NCBI RefSeq assembly: GCF_003730195.1
Contig: NZ_QWGG01000012.1
Coordinates: forward strand, 1-64,000
Source: Halosimplex salinum
Lineage (GTDB): Archaea; Halobacteriota; Halobacteria; Halobacteriales; Haloarculaceae
DNA length: 64,000 nucleotides
Direction: 5' to 3'
Positions within the stretch are counted from its first letter, which is position 1. Each line of letters starts with the position of its first letter. The notes under the pieces were generated by a model. That model had not been told where the DNA came from. It searched no databases and saw only the letters and a program-made list of their open reading frames with translations. Made by a program: the position numbers and the translations under genes. This document shows, piece after piece, positions 26,938-35,808 of the stretch.

Positions 26938-27744
26938 ATGACCGCAGGGAAAGACGCGCGCCTCGCCCGCATCGGGACAGGGGGGCGACACCTGATCGTT
27001 CCGATGGACCACGGGCTCACACTGGGGGCCGTGAAAGGCCTCGTCGACATCGAATCGACGGTCGACGCCGTCACGCGCGGCGGCGCCGACGCCGTGCTCA
27101 CCCAGCGCGGGGTCGCCGACCGCGTCCACCCGAACAAGAACGACGCCGGCTACATCGTTCACCTCAACGGCTCGACCGATATCGGTCCCGACGAGATGGA
27201 CAAGCGCATGACCGGCACCGTCGAGGACGCCATCCGTGCCGGCGCCGACGCCGTCTCCTTCCACATCAACGTCGGGAGCGAGTACGAGCCCGACCAGATC
27301 ACCCAGCTCCACGAGGTCACGAGCGAGGCCGCCCGCTACGGCGTGCCGACGCTCGCGATGGCCTACGCCCGCGGCCACGACATCCGCGACGACGACCCCG
27401 AGGCGTTCTCCGAGGACCTCGGTCACGCCGTCCGCCTCGCAGAGGAACTGGGCGCCGACGTGGTCAAGACCGCCTACAGCGGCACCGCCGACACCTTCGG
27501 CCGCGTCGTCGAGTCGACCTCCCTCCCGGTCGTCATCGCCGGCGGGTCGAAGGGCACCGACCGCGAGACGCTCTCGATGGTCCGCGGCGCGGTCGACGCG
27601 GGCGCCGACGGCGTCTCGATGGGGCGCTCCATCTTCCAGCACGACGACCCCGAAGCGATCACCAGCGCCATCGCCGCCGTCCTCCACGACGACGCCTCGG
27701 CCGACGAGGCCGCCGAAGCCGCCGGCCTCCCCGTCGAAGCCTGA
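26938..27744 (+). CDS. 2-amino-3,7-dideoxy-D-threo-hept-6-ulosonate synthase (archaeal aromatic pathway)
   Basis: 268 residues of the class I aldolase FbaB/DhnA family. IVPMDHGLTLGAVKGL, VSFHINVGSEYE, ADVVKTAYSG (Schiff-base Lys), VVIAGGSKG and GADGVSMGRSIFQ all match. In archaea without DAHP synthase this enzyme starts the alternative route to dehydroquinate, with dehydroquinate synthase II as partner. Its position beside trpCBA supports that role over fructose-bisphosphate aldolase. The partner synthase gene is not in the window. Confidence 0.88.
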   Translation: MTAGKDARLARIGTGGRHLIVPMDHGLTLGAVKGLVDIESTVDAVTRGGADAVLTQRGVADRVHPNKNDAGYIVHLNGSTDIGPDEMDKRMTGTVEDAIRAGADAVSFHINVGSEYEPDQITQLHEVTSEAARYGVPTLAMAYARGHDIRDDDPEAFSEDLGHAVRLAEELGADVVKTAYSGTADTFGRVVESTSLPVVIAGGSKGTDRETLSMVRGAVDAGADGVSMGRSIFQHDDPEAITSAIAAVLHDDASADEAAEAAGLPVEA

Positions 27745-27807
27745 GACGCCGTCGCTGCCTGTTCTTTCGTGCGGGTGCCGAATACCAGTCTGGCGAGTGC
27801 AATCGTC

Positions 27808-28497
27808 TCAGAGCACGTCCGGCAGCGCTGCCATCGAATCCAGTCGGTGCGTCGGCGCGGGGTCGGGGTCGTCGGGGAACTCCTGATGAGAGCGGTCCGG
27901 CGGGACCCACACCGACTGCAGACCGGCCCTGTGCGCGCCGACCACGTCGGCGGTGTGCTGGTCGCCGACGTAGAGGGTGCGCTCCGGCGTCGCGTCGAGG
28001 GCGGCCAGCACCGCCTCGAACGGCGCCGGGTCGGGCTTCGGTTCGACGCCCGCGGCCGGGTCACAGAAGACGGTCGCGTCGAAGGCGTCGGCGATCCCCA
28101 GCCGTTCGAGTTTCGCCGACTGGGTGGCCTCGCCGCCGTTCGTGACGAGTCCCACGTCGTAGTGCTCGCGAGCGTGTTCCAGCGCCTCGCGAGCGCCGTC
28201 GCGGAAGGTGACGGCCGTCTGGTCGACGATATTGACGGTGGCCTCGGCCAGGGCCGGGACGTGTTCGGGGTCTTCGTCCACGTTTTCGCACACCGCGCGG
28301 TAGAGGTGTTCGTAGAACTCCCGGTCGGAGTGGGCGGTCGGCAGGTCGGCGGAGTCGACGGCGCGCACGTCCGCGATCGAGAAGAACGGGTCGACGTCGC
28401 ACCGCTCGAAGACGGCGGCGTGGACGTCGGCGTCGGACTGTTCGGAGACGGCGAGCGTGCTGTCGAGGTCGAAACACACCGCGTCGATCCCGGTCAT
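27808..28497 (-). CDS. HAD-superfamily hydrolase
   Basis: 229 residues. Motif I CFDLDSTLAV has the nucleophile and acid aspartates, motif II is VGLVTNGGE, motif III has the Lys in EPKPDPAPF, and motif IV is LYVGDQHTADV. The alpha-helical cap between motifs I and II marks subfamily IA, phosphatases of small phosphorylated metabolites such as phosphoglycolate or nucleotides. Substrate not predictable. Convergent with the aldolase gene. Confidence 0.87.
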   Translation of the reverse strand: MTGIDAVCFDLDSTLAVSEQSDADVHAAVFERCDVDPFFSIADVRAVDSADLPTAHSDREFYEHLYRAVCENVDEDPEHVPALAEATVNIVDQTAVTFRDGAREALEHAREHYDVGLVTNGGEATQSAKLERLGIADAFDATVFCDPAAGVEPKPDPAPFEAVLAALDATPERTLYVGDQHTADVVGAHRAGLQSVWVPPDRSHQEFPDDPDPAPTHRLDSMAALPDVL

Positions 28498-28574
28498 ACC
28501 GTCGAGGGTCTGCCGATACGTTCTTAAGCGTTCTCACAGCGTGTGGGTCGCTCGCACGGTGCGTCGTCGAGCGC

Positions 28575-28760
28575 CTAGCTCGCGTGGAACTCCTCTATGA
28601 TCTCGAAATCGCGAGTCGTCTTCGCGAACTCGGAGAGGGGTCGCGTCCCGTCGCAGTGCTTACAGGTGAAATCGCGGTCGGGTTCGTGGAGGTCTGCGGG
28701 GTTGGCCTCCCACTGTTCGCCACAGTCCGGACACTGGAGTTGGATCCAGGCCTCCTGCAT
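28575..28760 (-). CDS. Small zinc-ribbon protein
   Basis: 61 residues. CPDCGEQWEANPADL and FTCKHCDG give two CxxC knuckles of a zinc ribbon, followed by an acidic amphipathic tail (FEIIEEFHAS). Haloarchaea carry a conserved family of this size and layout with unknown role. It lies 77 bp upstream of the HAD gene on the same strand. Confidence 0.8.
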   Translation of the reverse strand: MQEAWIQLQCPDCGEQWEANPADLHEPDRDFTCKHCDGTRPLSEFAKTTRDFEIIEEFHAS

Positions 28761-28891
28761 ACTCGTCCGTGCGACCGCGTCCCGAAAGAAGTTTGCGGCG
28801 ATTCTCGCGCGCCGGCGGCCCGGGTCCCGTCTGTCCGTCAGTCGTCGCTGGCGCCGGTGCAGTTTTGCCGCTCTCGGTCGACAGATCGAGC

Positions 28892-29689
28892 ATGGGAACC
28901 GCTGACTTCGACTTCACCGACGACGTCGTGATCGTCACCGGCGGGAGTTCCGGGATCGGCCGCGCGGCCGCCTTCGAGTTCGCCGACGCCGGCGCGGTCG
29001 TCGTCGTCGCCGACGTGCGCTCCCACCCGAAGGATCTGGACGCCGAGACGCCAACACACGAACGTATCAGGGATTCGTGGGGCGAGGCCCACTACGTCGA
29101 GACCGACGTGTCGGACCCGGAGGAGGTCGAGAGCGTCGTCGAAGCGGCTCGCGAGTACGGCGGTGTCGACGTGATGGTCAACAACGCCGGCCTCTTCCGC
29201 GGCGGCGCTATCACGGACCTCGACACCGGCGACCTCGACGCGATGCTCGGCGTGAACGTCCGCGGCGTCTTCGCCGGTACACAGGCCGCCGCCCGCGACA
29301 TGCTCGACCGCGACGAGCCGGGCGCTATCGTCAACACCGCCTCGATCAGCTCCTCGCTCGCCCAGTACGGCCAGGTGGGCTACGACGCGACGAAGGGCGC
29401 GGTACGGATGGTGACTCGCGGCGCCGCGCTGGACCTGGCGGAGAGCGGGATCCGCGTCAACGCGGTCGCGCCCGGCCAGATCGCCACCGAGTTCCTGGAG
29501 GGGTGGACCGAGGAAGCCAAACGGGCGGCCGCCGGCGCGGACGACGAGGGCTTCCTCAAGGACATCCCGATGGGTCGCGCGGGCGTGCCCGAGGACGTCG
29601 CGCCGGCGATCTGCTATCTCGCCAGCGACGCCGCGGGCTACACGACCGGCGAGTTGCTCCACGTCGACGGCGGCTGGCAGACCTGCTGA
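28892..29689 (+). CDS. Short-chain dehydrogenase/reductase
   Basis: 265 residues, classical SDR: cofactor loop VTGGSSGIGRAAA, NNAGLF, catalytic Ser in NTASISSSL and Tyr/Lys in YDATKGAVRM. The segment after the second strand (VADVRSHPKD) has Asp, favouring NAD over NADP. The C-terminal YTTGELLHVDGGWQTC is typical. Substrate unknown. The ATG at 28892 is preferred over an upstream extension that overlaps the promoter of the divergent zinc-ribbon gene. Confidence 0.88.
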   Translation: MGTADFDFTDDVVIVTGGSSGIGRAAAFEFADAGAVVVVADVRSHPKDLDAETPTHERIRDSWGEAHYVETDVSDPEEVESVVEAAREYGGVDVMVNNAGLFRGGAITDLDTGDLDAMLGVNVRGVFAGTQAAARDMLDRDEPGAIVNTASISSSLAQYGQVGYDATKGAVRMVTRGAALDLAESGIRVNAVAPGQIATEFLEGWTEEAKRAAAGADDEGFLKDIPMGRAGVPEDVAPAICYLASDAAGYTTGELLHVDGGWQTC

Positions 29690-29865
29690 GGGTCCGCCGT
29701 GCGTATTCAGGCACCGTCGTCAAGCCCGTCCTCCCCGTCCCGAGAGATATAGACCATGACCCGACACCTGACTGCCGACGCGCCTGCGAGGAACCGACCC
29801 GAGACTCGACTGCCCGTCCGCTCACTGCCCGTCCGCCCGCGGCCCGTCTCGACCGGAGGGTCGCC

Positions 29866-30963
29866 GTGACGCCGGACCTGAAGCCGCTCGAGGAGCAGGT
29901 GATGGTCATCACCGGTGCGAGTTCGGGCAACGGGCTGGCGACCGCGCGGATGGCCGCCGACCGCGGGGCGTCGCTCGTCCTCGCCGCCCGGAGCGAGGAG
30001 GCGCTCGACGAGTTGACCCACGAGATCGCCGATAACGACGGCGACGCCGTCTACGTCGTCGCCGACGTGAGCGAGCGGAGCGACGTCGAACAGATCGCCG
30101 CGGTGGCCGAGGAGACCTACGGCGGGTTCGACACCTGGGTCAACAACGCCGGGCGGTTCGTCTTCGGGCGGCTCGACGAGACGCCGATCGAGGACATGCG
30201 CAACCTCTTCGAGGTCAACGTCTGGGGCGCGCTCTACGGGTCGCTCGTCGCCGCCGAACACCTCCGCGACCGCGGCGGCGCGATACTCAACGTCGGCAGC
30301 ATCGTCTCCGACCGCGCGATGATCGTTCAGGGGGCCTACTCGGCCTCGAAACACGCGCTCAAGGGGTTCACCGACACGCTCAGGATGGAACTCGAAGAGG
30401 AGGGCGCCCCGGTGTCCGTGACGCTCGTCAAGCCCGCGGCCATCGACACGCCGTACCCGGAACACGCGAAGAACAACACCGACAGTCAGGTGACGCTCCC
30501 GCCGCCGGTGTATGCCCCCGAGACCGTCGCGCGGGCGATCTGCCACGCCGCGGAGACGCCCGAGCGAGACCTGTACGTCGGCGGCGCCGCGAAGAACATG
30601 GCTCAGATGGAGTACTACGCGCCGGGACTGCTGGACACGATCATGGAGAAGTTCTTCGTGGGGCTGCAGCAGCGCGACCGCCCGCCGCGCCCGCCCGAGG
30701 AGAACGCGTTCGACAAGCCCAGCGGTGAACTCCGCGAGCGCGGCGACCACGAAGGCTACGTCATGAAACGGAGCCTCTACACCCGCGCCGCGACGAGCGG
30801 GCTCACGGGGAAGGCGCTCGGCGTTCTCGGGATCGCAGCAGCAGTCGGGTACGGGCTCTACCGGTCGAGACGCGGTCGCAAAGACGGCGGGTCCGCCCAC
30901 AGGATCGAAATCGAAGGCGGCGAAGAGCGAGGCAAACGCGGCTCGATCGGACGGCAGCGGTAG
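29866..30963 (+). CDS. SDR-family oxidoreductase with C-terminal membrane anchor
   Basis: 365 residues, larger than a classical SDR. The core has ITGASSGNGLATA (Asn where Ile is usual), NNAGRF, Ser in NVGSIVSD and YSASKHALKGF. After about residue 240 there is an extension with a hydrophobic segment (GKALGVLGIAAAVGYGLY) and a very basic C-terminus, which would tether the enzyme to the inner membrane face and suggests a lipid substrate (inference). GTG start at 29866. Confidence 0.85.
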   Translation: MTPDLKPLEEQVMVITGASSGNGLATARMAADRGASLVLAARSEEALDELTHEIADNDGDAVYVVADVSERSDVEQIAAVAEETYGGFDTWVNNAGRFVFGRLDETPIEDMRNLFEVNVWGALYGSLVAAEHLRDRGGAILNVGSIVSDRAMIVQGAYSASKHALKGFTDTLRMELEEEGAPVSVTLVKPAAIDTPYPEHAKNNTDSQVTLPPPVYAPETVARAICHAAETPERDLYVGGAAKNMAQMEYYAPGLLDTIMEKFFVGLQQRDRPPRPPEENAFDKPSGELRERGDHEGYVMKRSLYTRAATSGLTGKALGVLGIAAAVGYGLYRSRRGRKDGGSAHRIEIEGGEERGKRGSIGRQR

Positions 30964-31162
30964 ACCGAGCGGAGTGCGGGGCGGTCGGCAGACCATCCGC
31001 CGAGCGCCGGCGGCGCGAGGCGGTTCACGTCAGTGATGCACTCGCACCACAGCATCCGGCGCCGGAGGCGCGCGGTTCGCCGTCAGACCAAGCTCTGACG
31101 AGCCCGCACCCGTTCGCGGTGCTCACTCCTGCGGACACCGAACTCGCGCGGAGCGCGAGTTC

Positions 31163-31225
31163 GGCCTTTTTCACCCATGTTTTTGCCGGAGGGGTCGCTC
31201 CGCGACCCCTCCGGGAAAAAGATGG
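31163..31225 (-). repeat. Stem-loop intergenic repeat element, copy B
   Basis: Read on the minus strand: CCATCTTTTTCCCG, a hairpin (CGGAGGGGTCGC / GCGACCCCTCCG, perfect 12-bp arms), then GGCAAAAACATGGGTGAAAA and AGGCC. The outer words are identical to copy A at 5004-5085 while the hairpins differ in sequence. It begins immediately after the proS stop. A second hairpin, CTCGCG-CGGAG-CGCGAG, follows at 31144-31160. Confidence 0.8.
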
Positions 31226-31226
31226 C

Positions 31227-32681
31227 TTAGTAAGTCTTCGCCCAGTAGGCGGTCTCTTCGGCGTCCTCTCCGCAGATGGCGCAGTCGTCGTGGATGGGTT
31301 CCTCGTCGCGGTCGAGGGGGACCATCACGATCTCGGCGGCGAGGGCGTCCTTGATGGGCTCCTCGCAGTCCTCGTCGCCGCACCAGCCGGTCTTGACGTA
31401 GCCGCTGTGCTGGCCGATGGTGCCGAGGATCTCCTCGCGCGACTCGGCCTCGCGGATCTCGCCTTCGAGCGTCTCCTCGGCGCTGGCGTAGAGCTTGGCG
31501 AAGACGGTGTCGAGGTGGTCCTCGACGGTGTCTGCCACGTCGTCGCGGTCCTCGACTTCGGTCTCGCCGTCGGGGCGGTGGACGAGGGTGATCTCGTCGT
31601 CGTCGACCTCGTTGGGACCGACCTCGATGCGGAGCGGGACGCCCTTGAGCTCCCACTCGTTGTACTTGAAGCCGGGGTTGCGGTTGTCGCGGTCGTCGAG
31701 TTCGACGCGGACGCCGGCCTCGTCGAGGTCGGCGGCGACCTCGGCGGCGTACTCGACGACCTCCTCTTTGTTGTCCTCCTGCCAGATCGGGACGATGACG
31801 ACCTGTTCGGGGGCGAGCGCGGGCGGGAGCACGAGCCCCTGCTCGTCGGAGTGGGTCATGACGAGCGCGCCGATGGAGCGCCACGAGAGTCCCCAGGAGG
31901 TCGTGTGGGCGGTCTGCTCTTCCTCGTCCTCGTCGGAGTAGGTGATGTCGAACGCCTCGGCGAAGGAGGTACCCAGATAGTGGGAGGTGCCGCCCTGCAC
32001 GGACTTGCCGTCGGGCATGAGCGCCTCGACGGTCGTGGTGGTGTGGGCGCCGGGGAACTTGTCGTGGGGCGGCTTGCGGCCCTTGAGGACCGGCATCGCG
32101 AGCACGTCCTCGTAGAGCTTCTCGTACTGGTCGAGGCGGGTCATCGTCTCGTTCCAGGCCCCGTCCTCGTCGCGGTGGGCGGTGTGGCCCTCCTGCCAGA
32201 GGAACTCCTTGGTGCGGAAGAACGGTTTGGTCTCCGTGGCCTCCCAGCGGACGACCGAGCACCACTGGTTGAGCCGCATCGGGAGGTCGCGGTGCGAGCG
32301 GACCCAGTCGGCGATGAAGGGAGTGATGATGGACTCGCTGGTCGGGCGGACCGCGAGCCGTTCCTCGAGTTCGTCGTAGCCGCCGTGGGTCACCCACGCC
32401 ACTTCGGGGTCGAACCCCTCGACGATGTCCTTCTCCCGTTCGAGGTAGCTCTCCGGGATGAACAGCGGGAAGTAGGCGTTCTGGGCGCCCGTCTCCTTGA
32501 ACCAGCCGTCGAGGTGGTCCTTGATGCCTTCCCAGATCGCGTACCCGCGGGGGCGGGTGACGATGAACCCGCCCATGGGGGCGTAGTCGGCCAGCTGTGC
32601 CTTCTGCACGACCTCGGCGTACCAGTCGCCCGTCGAATGCTCCTTGCTCTCGGTGATCCCGAGCTCTTGTTCGCCACTCAT
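31227..32681 (-). CDS. proS: Prolyl-tRNA synthetase, archaeal type
   Basis: 484 residues, class II synthetase of the archaeal/eukaryotic ProS type without the bacterial editing insert. Motif 2 region FRTKEFLWQEGHTAH, then MPDGKSVQGGTSHYLG and the motif 3 region are seen; the anticodon domain holds VVIVPIW, and the C-terminal zinc-like domain has CGDEDCEEP and CAICGED before the terminal Tyr. Start MSGEQELGITESKEHS at 32681; the frame continues 48 codons further without similarity. Confidence 0.96.
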   Translation of the reverse strand: MSGEQELGITESKEHSTGDWYAEVVQKAQLADYAPMGGFIVTRPRGYAIWEGIKDHLDGWFKETGAQNAYFPLFIPESYLEREKDIVEGFDPEVAWVTHGGYDELEERLAVRPTSESIITPFIADWVRSHRDLPMRLNQWCSVVRWEATETKPFFRTKEFLWQEGHTAHRDEDGAWNETMTRLDQYEKLYEDVLAMPVLKGRKPPHDKFPGAHTTTTVEALMPDGKSVQGGTSHYLGTSFAEAFDITYSDEDEEEQTAHTTSWGLSWRSIGALVMTHSDEQGLVLPPALAPEQVVIVPIWQEDNKEEVVEYAAEVAADLDEAGVRVELDDRDNRNPGFKYNEWELKGVPLRIEVGPNEVDDDEITLVHRPDGETEVEDRDDVADTVEDHLDTVFAKLYASAEETLEGEIREAESREEILGTIGQHSGYVKTGWCGDEDCEEPIKDALAAEIVMVPLDRDEEPIHDDCAICGEDAEETAYWAKTY

Positions 32682-32832
32682 TGATCGAAACTCACACCGC
32701 GGCCCGTTAAACCGACTGCGTTCTGCCCGCCGCCGCGGAGCGCTCCGACCTCGAACGCACCCCACCGTTCCACGGCGACTGGCCCGAAAAGACGGACGTT
32801 CGTGGGGTGTGGTGCGGTATCCCACACAATTA

Positions 32833-32843
32833 TTAAGTATAAA
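32833..32843 (+). promoter_or_regulatory. TATA-box region between proS and the E1-alpha gene
   Basis: TTAAGTATAAA in an A+T-rich patch. In the plus direction it lies 19-29 bases before the ATG of a 40-codon frame at 32862. In the minus direction the complement TTTATACTTAA could serve proS with a leader of about 130 bases. Confidence 0.5.
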
Positions 32844-32861
32844 TGGACCCTCGGTTCACGT

Positions 32862-32984
32862 ATGTCCTCCGCCAGCCCGGCGCGGACGGCGTCCGACTCG
32901 CTCTGTGACCGTCGCGACACCGACGACCCACGTTTCTGGACACCGCTGGCGGAGTCTCTCGACGTCTGGCACTCGACAGCGTAA
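32862..32984 (+). CDS. Possible leaderless small ORF (40 aa)
   Basis: A 40-residue frame, MSSASPARTASDSL to SLDVWHSTA, starting at the expected TATA-to-start distance for a leaderless haloarchaeal mRNA and ending 141 bp before the E1-alpha gene. It contains one Cys and no recognisable motif. It could be a real small protein, an upstream ORF in the E1-alpha leader, or chance. Confidence 0.35.
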   Translation: MSSASPARTASDSLCDRRDTDDPRFWTPLAESLDVWHSTA

Positions 32985-33125
32985 CCGCGACCGAACCGGC
33001 GACACGGCCCGACTGCGTGTCGCCTCGACACCCGACGGTACGACACTCGACAGACCGCGCTGTGGACGCGTCCACGTGTTCACGCGCACCAACGCGGACT
33101 CGCCGACGAACGCGCAACCCCCACC

Positions 33126-34262
33126 ATGAGCACGATACGAGACACCGATCTGGTACGGACGAACGACTACGCGGACGACTCCAGCGAGGTCCGCGTCCTC
33201 GACCCCGACGGGCGACTGCTGCCCGACGCGACCGAACCCGACCTCTCGGACGAGGCGCTGGTGACGATGTACGAGACGATGCTGACGGCCCGGCACTTCG
33301 ACGAGCGGGCCGTCAGCTGGCAGCGGCAGGGCCGACTCGCGACCTACGCGCCGATGAGCGGGCAGGAGGCCGGACAGGTCGCGAGCACGCTCGCGCTGGC
33401 CGACGACGACTGGGTGTTCCCCACCTACCGTGAGCACGCGGTCCGCCTCGTCGCCGGCTTCGACCTGCCCGACATCCTCCGCGGGCTGATGGGCGCGACG
33501 CTCCCCAGCGGTTCGGCGGGCGGCCCGACGGTCGCCCCGGAGTGCATCCCAATCGCGACGCAACTCCCGCACGCCACCGGTGCGGCGATGGCCGCCCGCC
33601 ACCGTGACGACGACTCCATCGCCGTCGCGCACTTCGGCGACGGCGCTACGTCGGAGGGGGACTTCCACGAGGCGCTGAACTTCGCCGGCGTATTCGACGC
33701 GCCCGCGGTCTTCCTGTGTCACAACAACCAGTGGGCGATCTCCGTCCCGCGGCGGCGCCAGACCGCGAGCGCGACCCTCGCCCAGAAGGCCGACGCCTAC
33801 GGGTTCGAGGGCGTCCGCGTCGACGGCATGGACCCGCTCGCCGTCTACTCGGCCGTCCGCTACGCACGCGAGAAGGCGCTCGACCCCGACGCGGACGACC
33901 TTCGGCCGACCCTGATCGAGTCGGTCGAGTACCGCTACGGCGCCCACACCACCGCCGACGACCCCGAGGAGTACCGCGACGACCGCGAGGTCGACTACTG
34001 GCGCGACCGCGACCCGATCGACCGCCTGGAAACGTTCCTCCTCGACACCGGTCGACTGGACGCGGCGAGCGTCGACGCTATCGAATCCCGCGTCGAAGAG
34101 TCCGTCGCCGACGCCATCGCGGCGGCGGAGTCGCGACCGGCGCCCGACGCCGACGACCTCTTCGCGGACGTGTACGAGGAGGTCCCCGACCACCTCGCGA
34201 GCCAGCGCGAGCAGTTGCGCCACCTGCGGGAACGGCACGGCGACGCGCTCCTGCGGGACTGA
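33126..34262 (+). CDS. Thiamine-diphosphate dehydrogenase E1 component, alpha subunit
   Basis: 378 residues similar to E1-alpha of pyruvate or branched-chain 2-oxoacid dehydrogenase. The ThDP motif runs GDGATSEGDFHEALNF ... HNNQWAIS (GDGx25-30NN). YAPMSGQEAGQVAS and YRYGAHTTADDP (phosphorylation-loop region) also fit. No E1-beta, E2 or E3 gene is adjacent, so it either pairs with a distant beta subunit or has another role. Haloarchaea carry several E1 pairs of uncertain substrate. Confidence 0.87.
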   Translation: MSTIRDTDLVRTNDYADDSSEVRVLDPDGRLLPDATEPDLSDEALVTMYETMLTARHFDERAVSWQRQGRLATYAPMSGQEAGQVASTLALADDDWVFPTYREHAVRLVAGFDLPDILRGLMGATLPSGSAGGPTVAPECIPIATQLPHATGAAMAARHRDDDSIAVAHFGDGATSEGDFHEALNFAGVFDAPAVFLCHNNQWAISVPRRRQTASATLAQKADAYGFEGVRVDGMDPLAVYSAVRYAREKALDPDADDLRPTLIESVEYRYGAHTTADDPEEYRDDREVDYWRDRDPIDRLETFLLDTGRLDAASVDAIESRVEESVADAIAAAESRPAPDADDLFADVYEEVPDHLASQREQLRHLRERHGDALLRD

Positions 34263-34332
34263 ACTGCCGGCGAGCGGACGGAGACCCGTTCGAGGGCAAG
34301 ACTATTGTTGGACGGTGGACCATTCGGTTCGT

Positions 34333-35790
34333 ATGTCGCCCCGTCGCAGACACGTCGCCGCGCTGCTGCTCGTGGTCGGTCTCGCGCTGCTGGCAGGGTG
34401 TGGGGGGCCGGTCCCCAAACAGGAAGTCGTCTGTCACGGCTGTGTCGACGCCGTCGAGAACGTCACCGGCGGGTCCGGCACGGCCGCCGTCGAGGAGAGC
34501 GTCACGCACGTCCACCTGCAGCCACGCGGCGACGCGCGGTTCGTCGCCCGAATGACGGTCGGAGGGAGTGGCGCAACGAACGCCACGACCGCCGAGCGGG
34601 TCGTCGACCGCCTCGAAGCGATCGAACGGAGCAGCCACGACCCCAGACCGGCGTTCGAGCGGCGCGACCTCGACGCGCGCGTCTCGGGCGACGAGGTGGT
34701 CGTGACCTACCGCGTCGCGGCGATGACGGAGCCCCGCTTCGGCGCCACGGTCTCCGACCGGTTCTACCGCGAAGACGGCGAGGGGCGGTCGGACGAGGTC
34801 GACTACGGGCCGTTCCGGATCGGAACCGACCGCCTCGTCGTCCACGGCCCCGACGGGACGACGCCGCTCGTCGACGTCCCCGGCGCGACGGTCCGGGGGG
34901 ACCGCGTCGTCTGGACCGGCGACGAGATATCGACGCGCTCCTATCTGGTGTTCGGCGACGGCGGCGGTGCAGTCCGGGGTCGAGCGGCCGTCGCTGCGAA
35001 CGTTCTGGAGTGGGCCGGACCGGAGGCCGCCGCCGCGTCGGGTATCCAGGTCGTCCTGCTGGCGGCACTGGCCACCGTGTTCGCCTCCACGTACCCGCGA
35101 CGGGTCGCCGACGGCTGGCGTCCCGGCGACGACGATCTGTTCAAGGCGCTCGTGCTGGGGCTCGTCGTCGTGCCGGTGGGTGTCGTCGCCCTGGGGCTGT
35201 CACCGATCCCGAGCTTCCTCGTCGCAGTCCTGTTGCCGCTCGGCGTCGGTGGCTGGTTAGTGGTCCGCCTCGGACGGTGGTGGACCGGAGACGAGGACGC
35301 CGACGGCGGTGGTCGCGACGGAGACCGGTCGGCTGATTCGAGCGCACAGTTCCAGACGCCGACCGTCAGGAAGCCGATCGGCAAGCGGATCGCGGACGGC
35401 GAGGTCGTCGACCGCGGGGTCGTCCTCTCGGTACTCGCGTCGGTGGCGGTCGTCGCCGCGGTCACGGTCCTCGTCGCGGCGGACTTCGAGCGGGTGTACG
35501 TGGGGACCGTCGTGCTCGCGGCCGCGGCGCTCCCGCTGGTCGCGTTCCCCGTCCTCGGCTATCTGGTCACGGACCGTGATCGGACCGCTCACAGAGTGGT
35601 CGCAGTCGTCGCGGTGGCGGCCGGGCCGTGGCTACTCGCGTTCGCGTCGACGATCGACGAGGGCGATTCCCTCGACGCGCTGTTCACGCTGGTACTGCTA
35701 CCGCTCGGACAGTTCGCGTCCGGCATCCTGCTGTTCTACGCCGCTCTCTGGGTCGCGACGCCGCGTCGGGGGAGCGGAACTGCGGAGTGA
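34333..35790 (+). CDS. Lipoprotein with C-terminal multi-spanning membrane domain
   Basis: 485 residues. A Sec-type signal ends at the lipobox LAGC with Cys23. Residues about 25-230 form an extracytoplasmic domain with an early CHGC pair at about 35-38. The second half has six or seven hydrophobic segments broken by an acidic cytoplasmic loop at about 310-345. I do not recognise the family. The combination of lipid anchor, outer domain and polytopic membrane part suggests a sensor or envelope role (inference). Confidence 0.7.
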   Translation: MSPRRRHVAALLLVVGLALLAGCGGPVPKQEVVCHGCVDAVENVTGGSGTAAVEESVTHVHLQPRGDARFVARMTVGGSGATNATTAERVVDRLEAIERSSHDPRPAFERRDLDARVSGDEVVVTYRVAAMTEPRFGATVSDRFYREDGEGRSDEVDYGPFRIGTDRLVVHGPDGTTPLVDVPGATVRGDRVVWTGDEISTRSYLVFGDGGGAVRGRAAVAANVLEWAGPEAAAASGIQVVLLAALATVFASTYPRRVADGWRPGDDDLFKALVLGLVVVPVGVVALGLSPIPSFLVAVLLPLGVGGWLVVRLGRWWTGDEDADGGGRDGDRSADSSAQFQTPTVRKPIGKRIADGEVVDRGVVLSVLASVAVVAAVTVLVAADFERVYVGTVVLAAAALPLVAFPVLGYLVTDRDRTAHRVVAVVAVAAGPWLLAFASTIDEGDSLDALFTLVLLPLGQFASGILLFYAALWVATPRRGSGTAE

Positions 35791-35808
35791 CAGACCGGGC
35801 GCTGTCGC

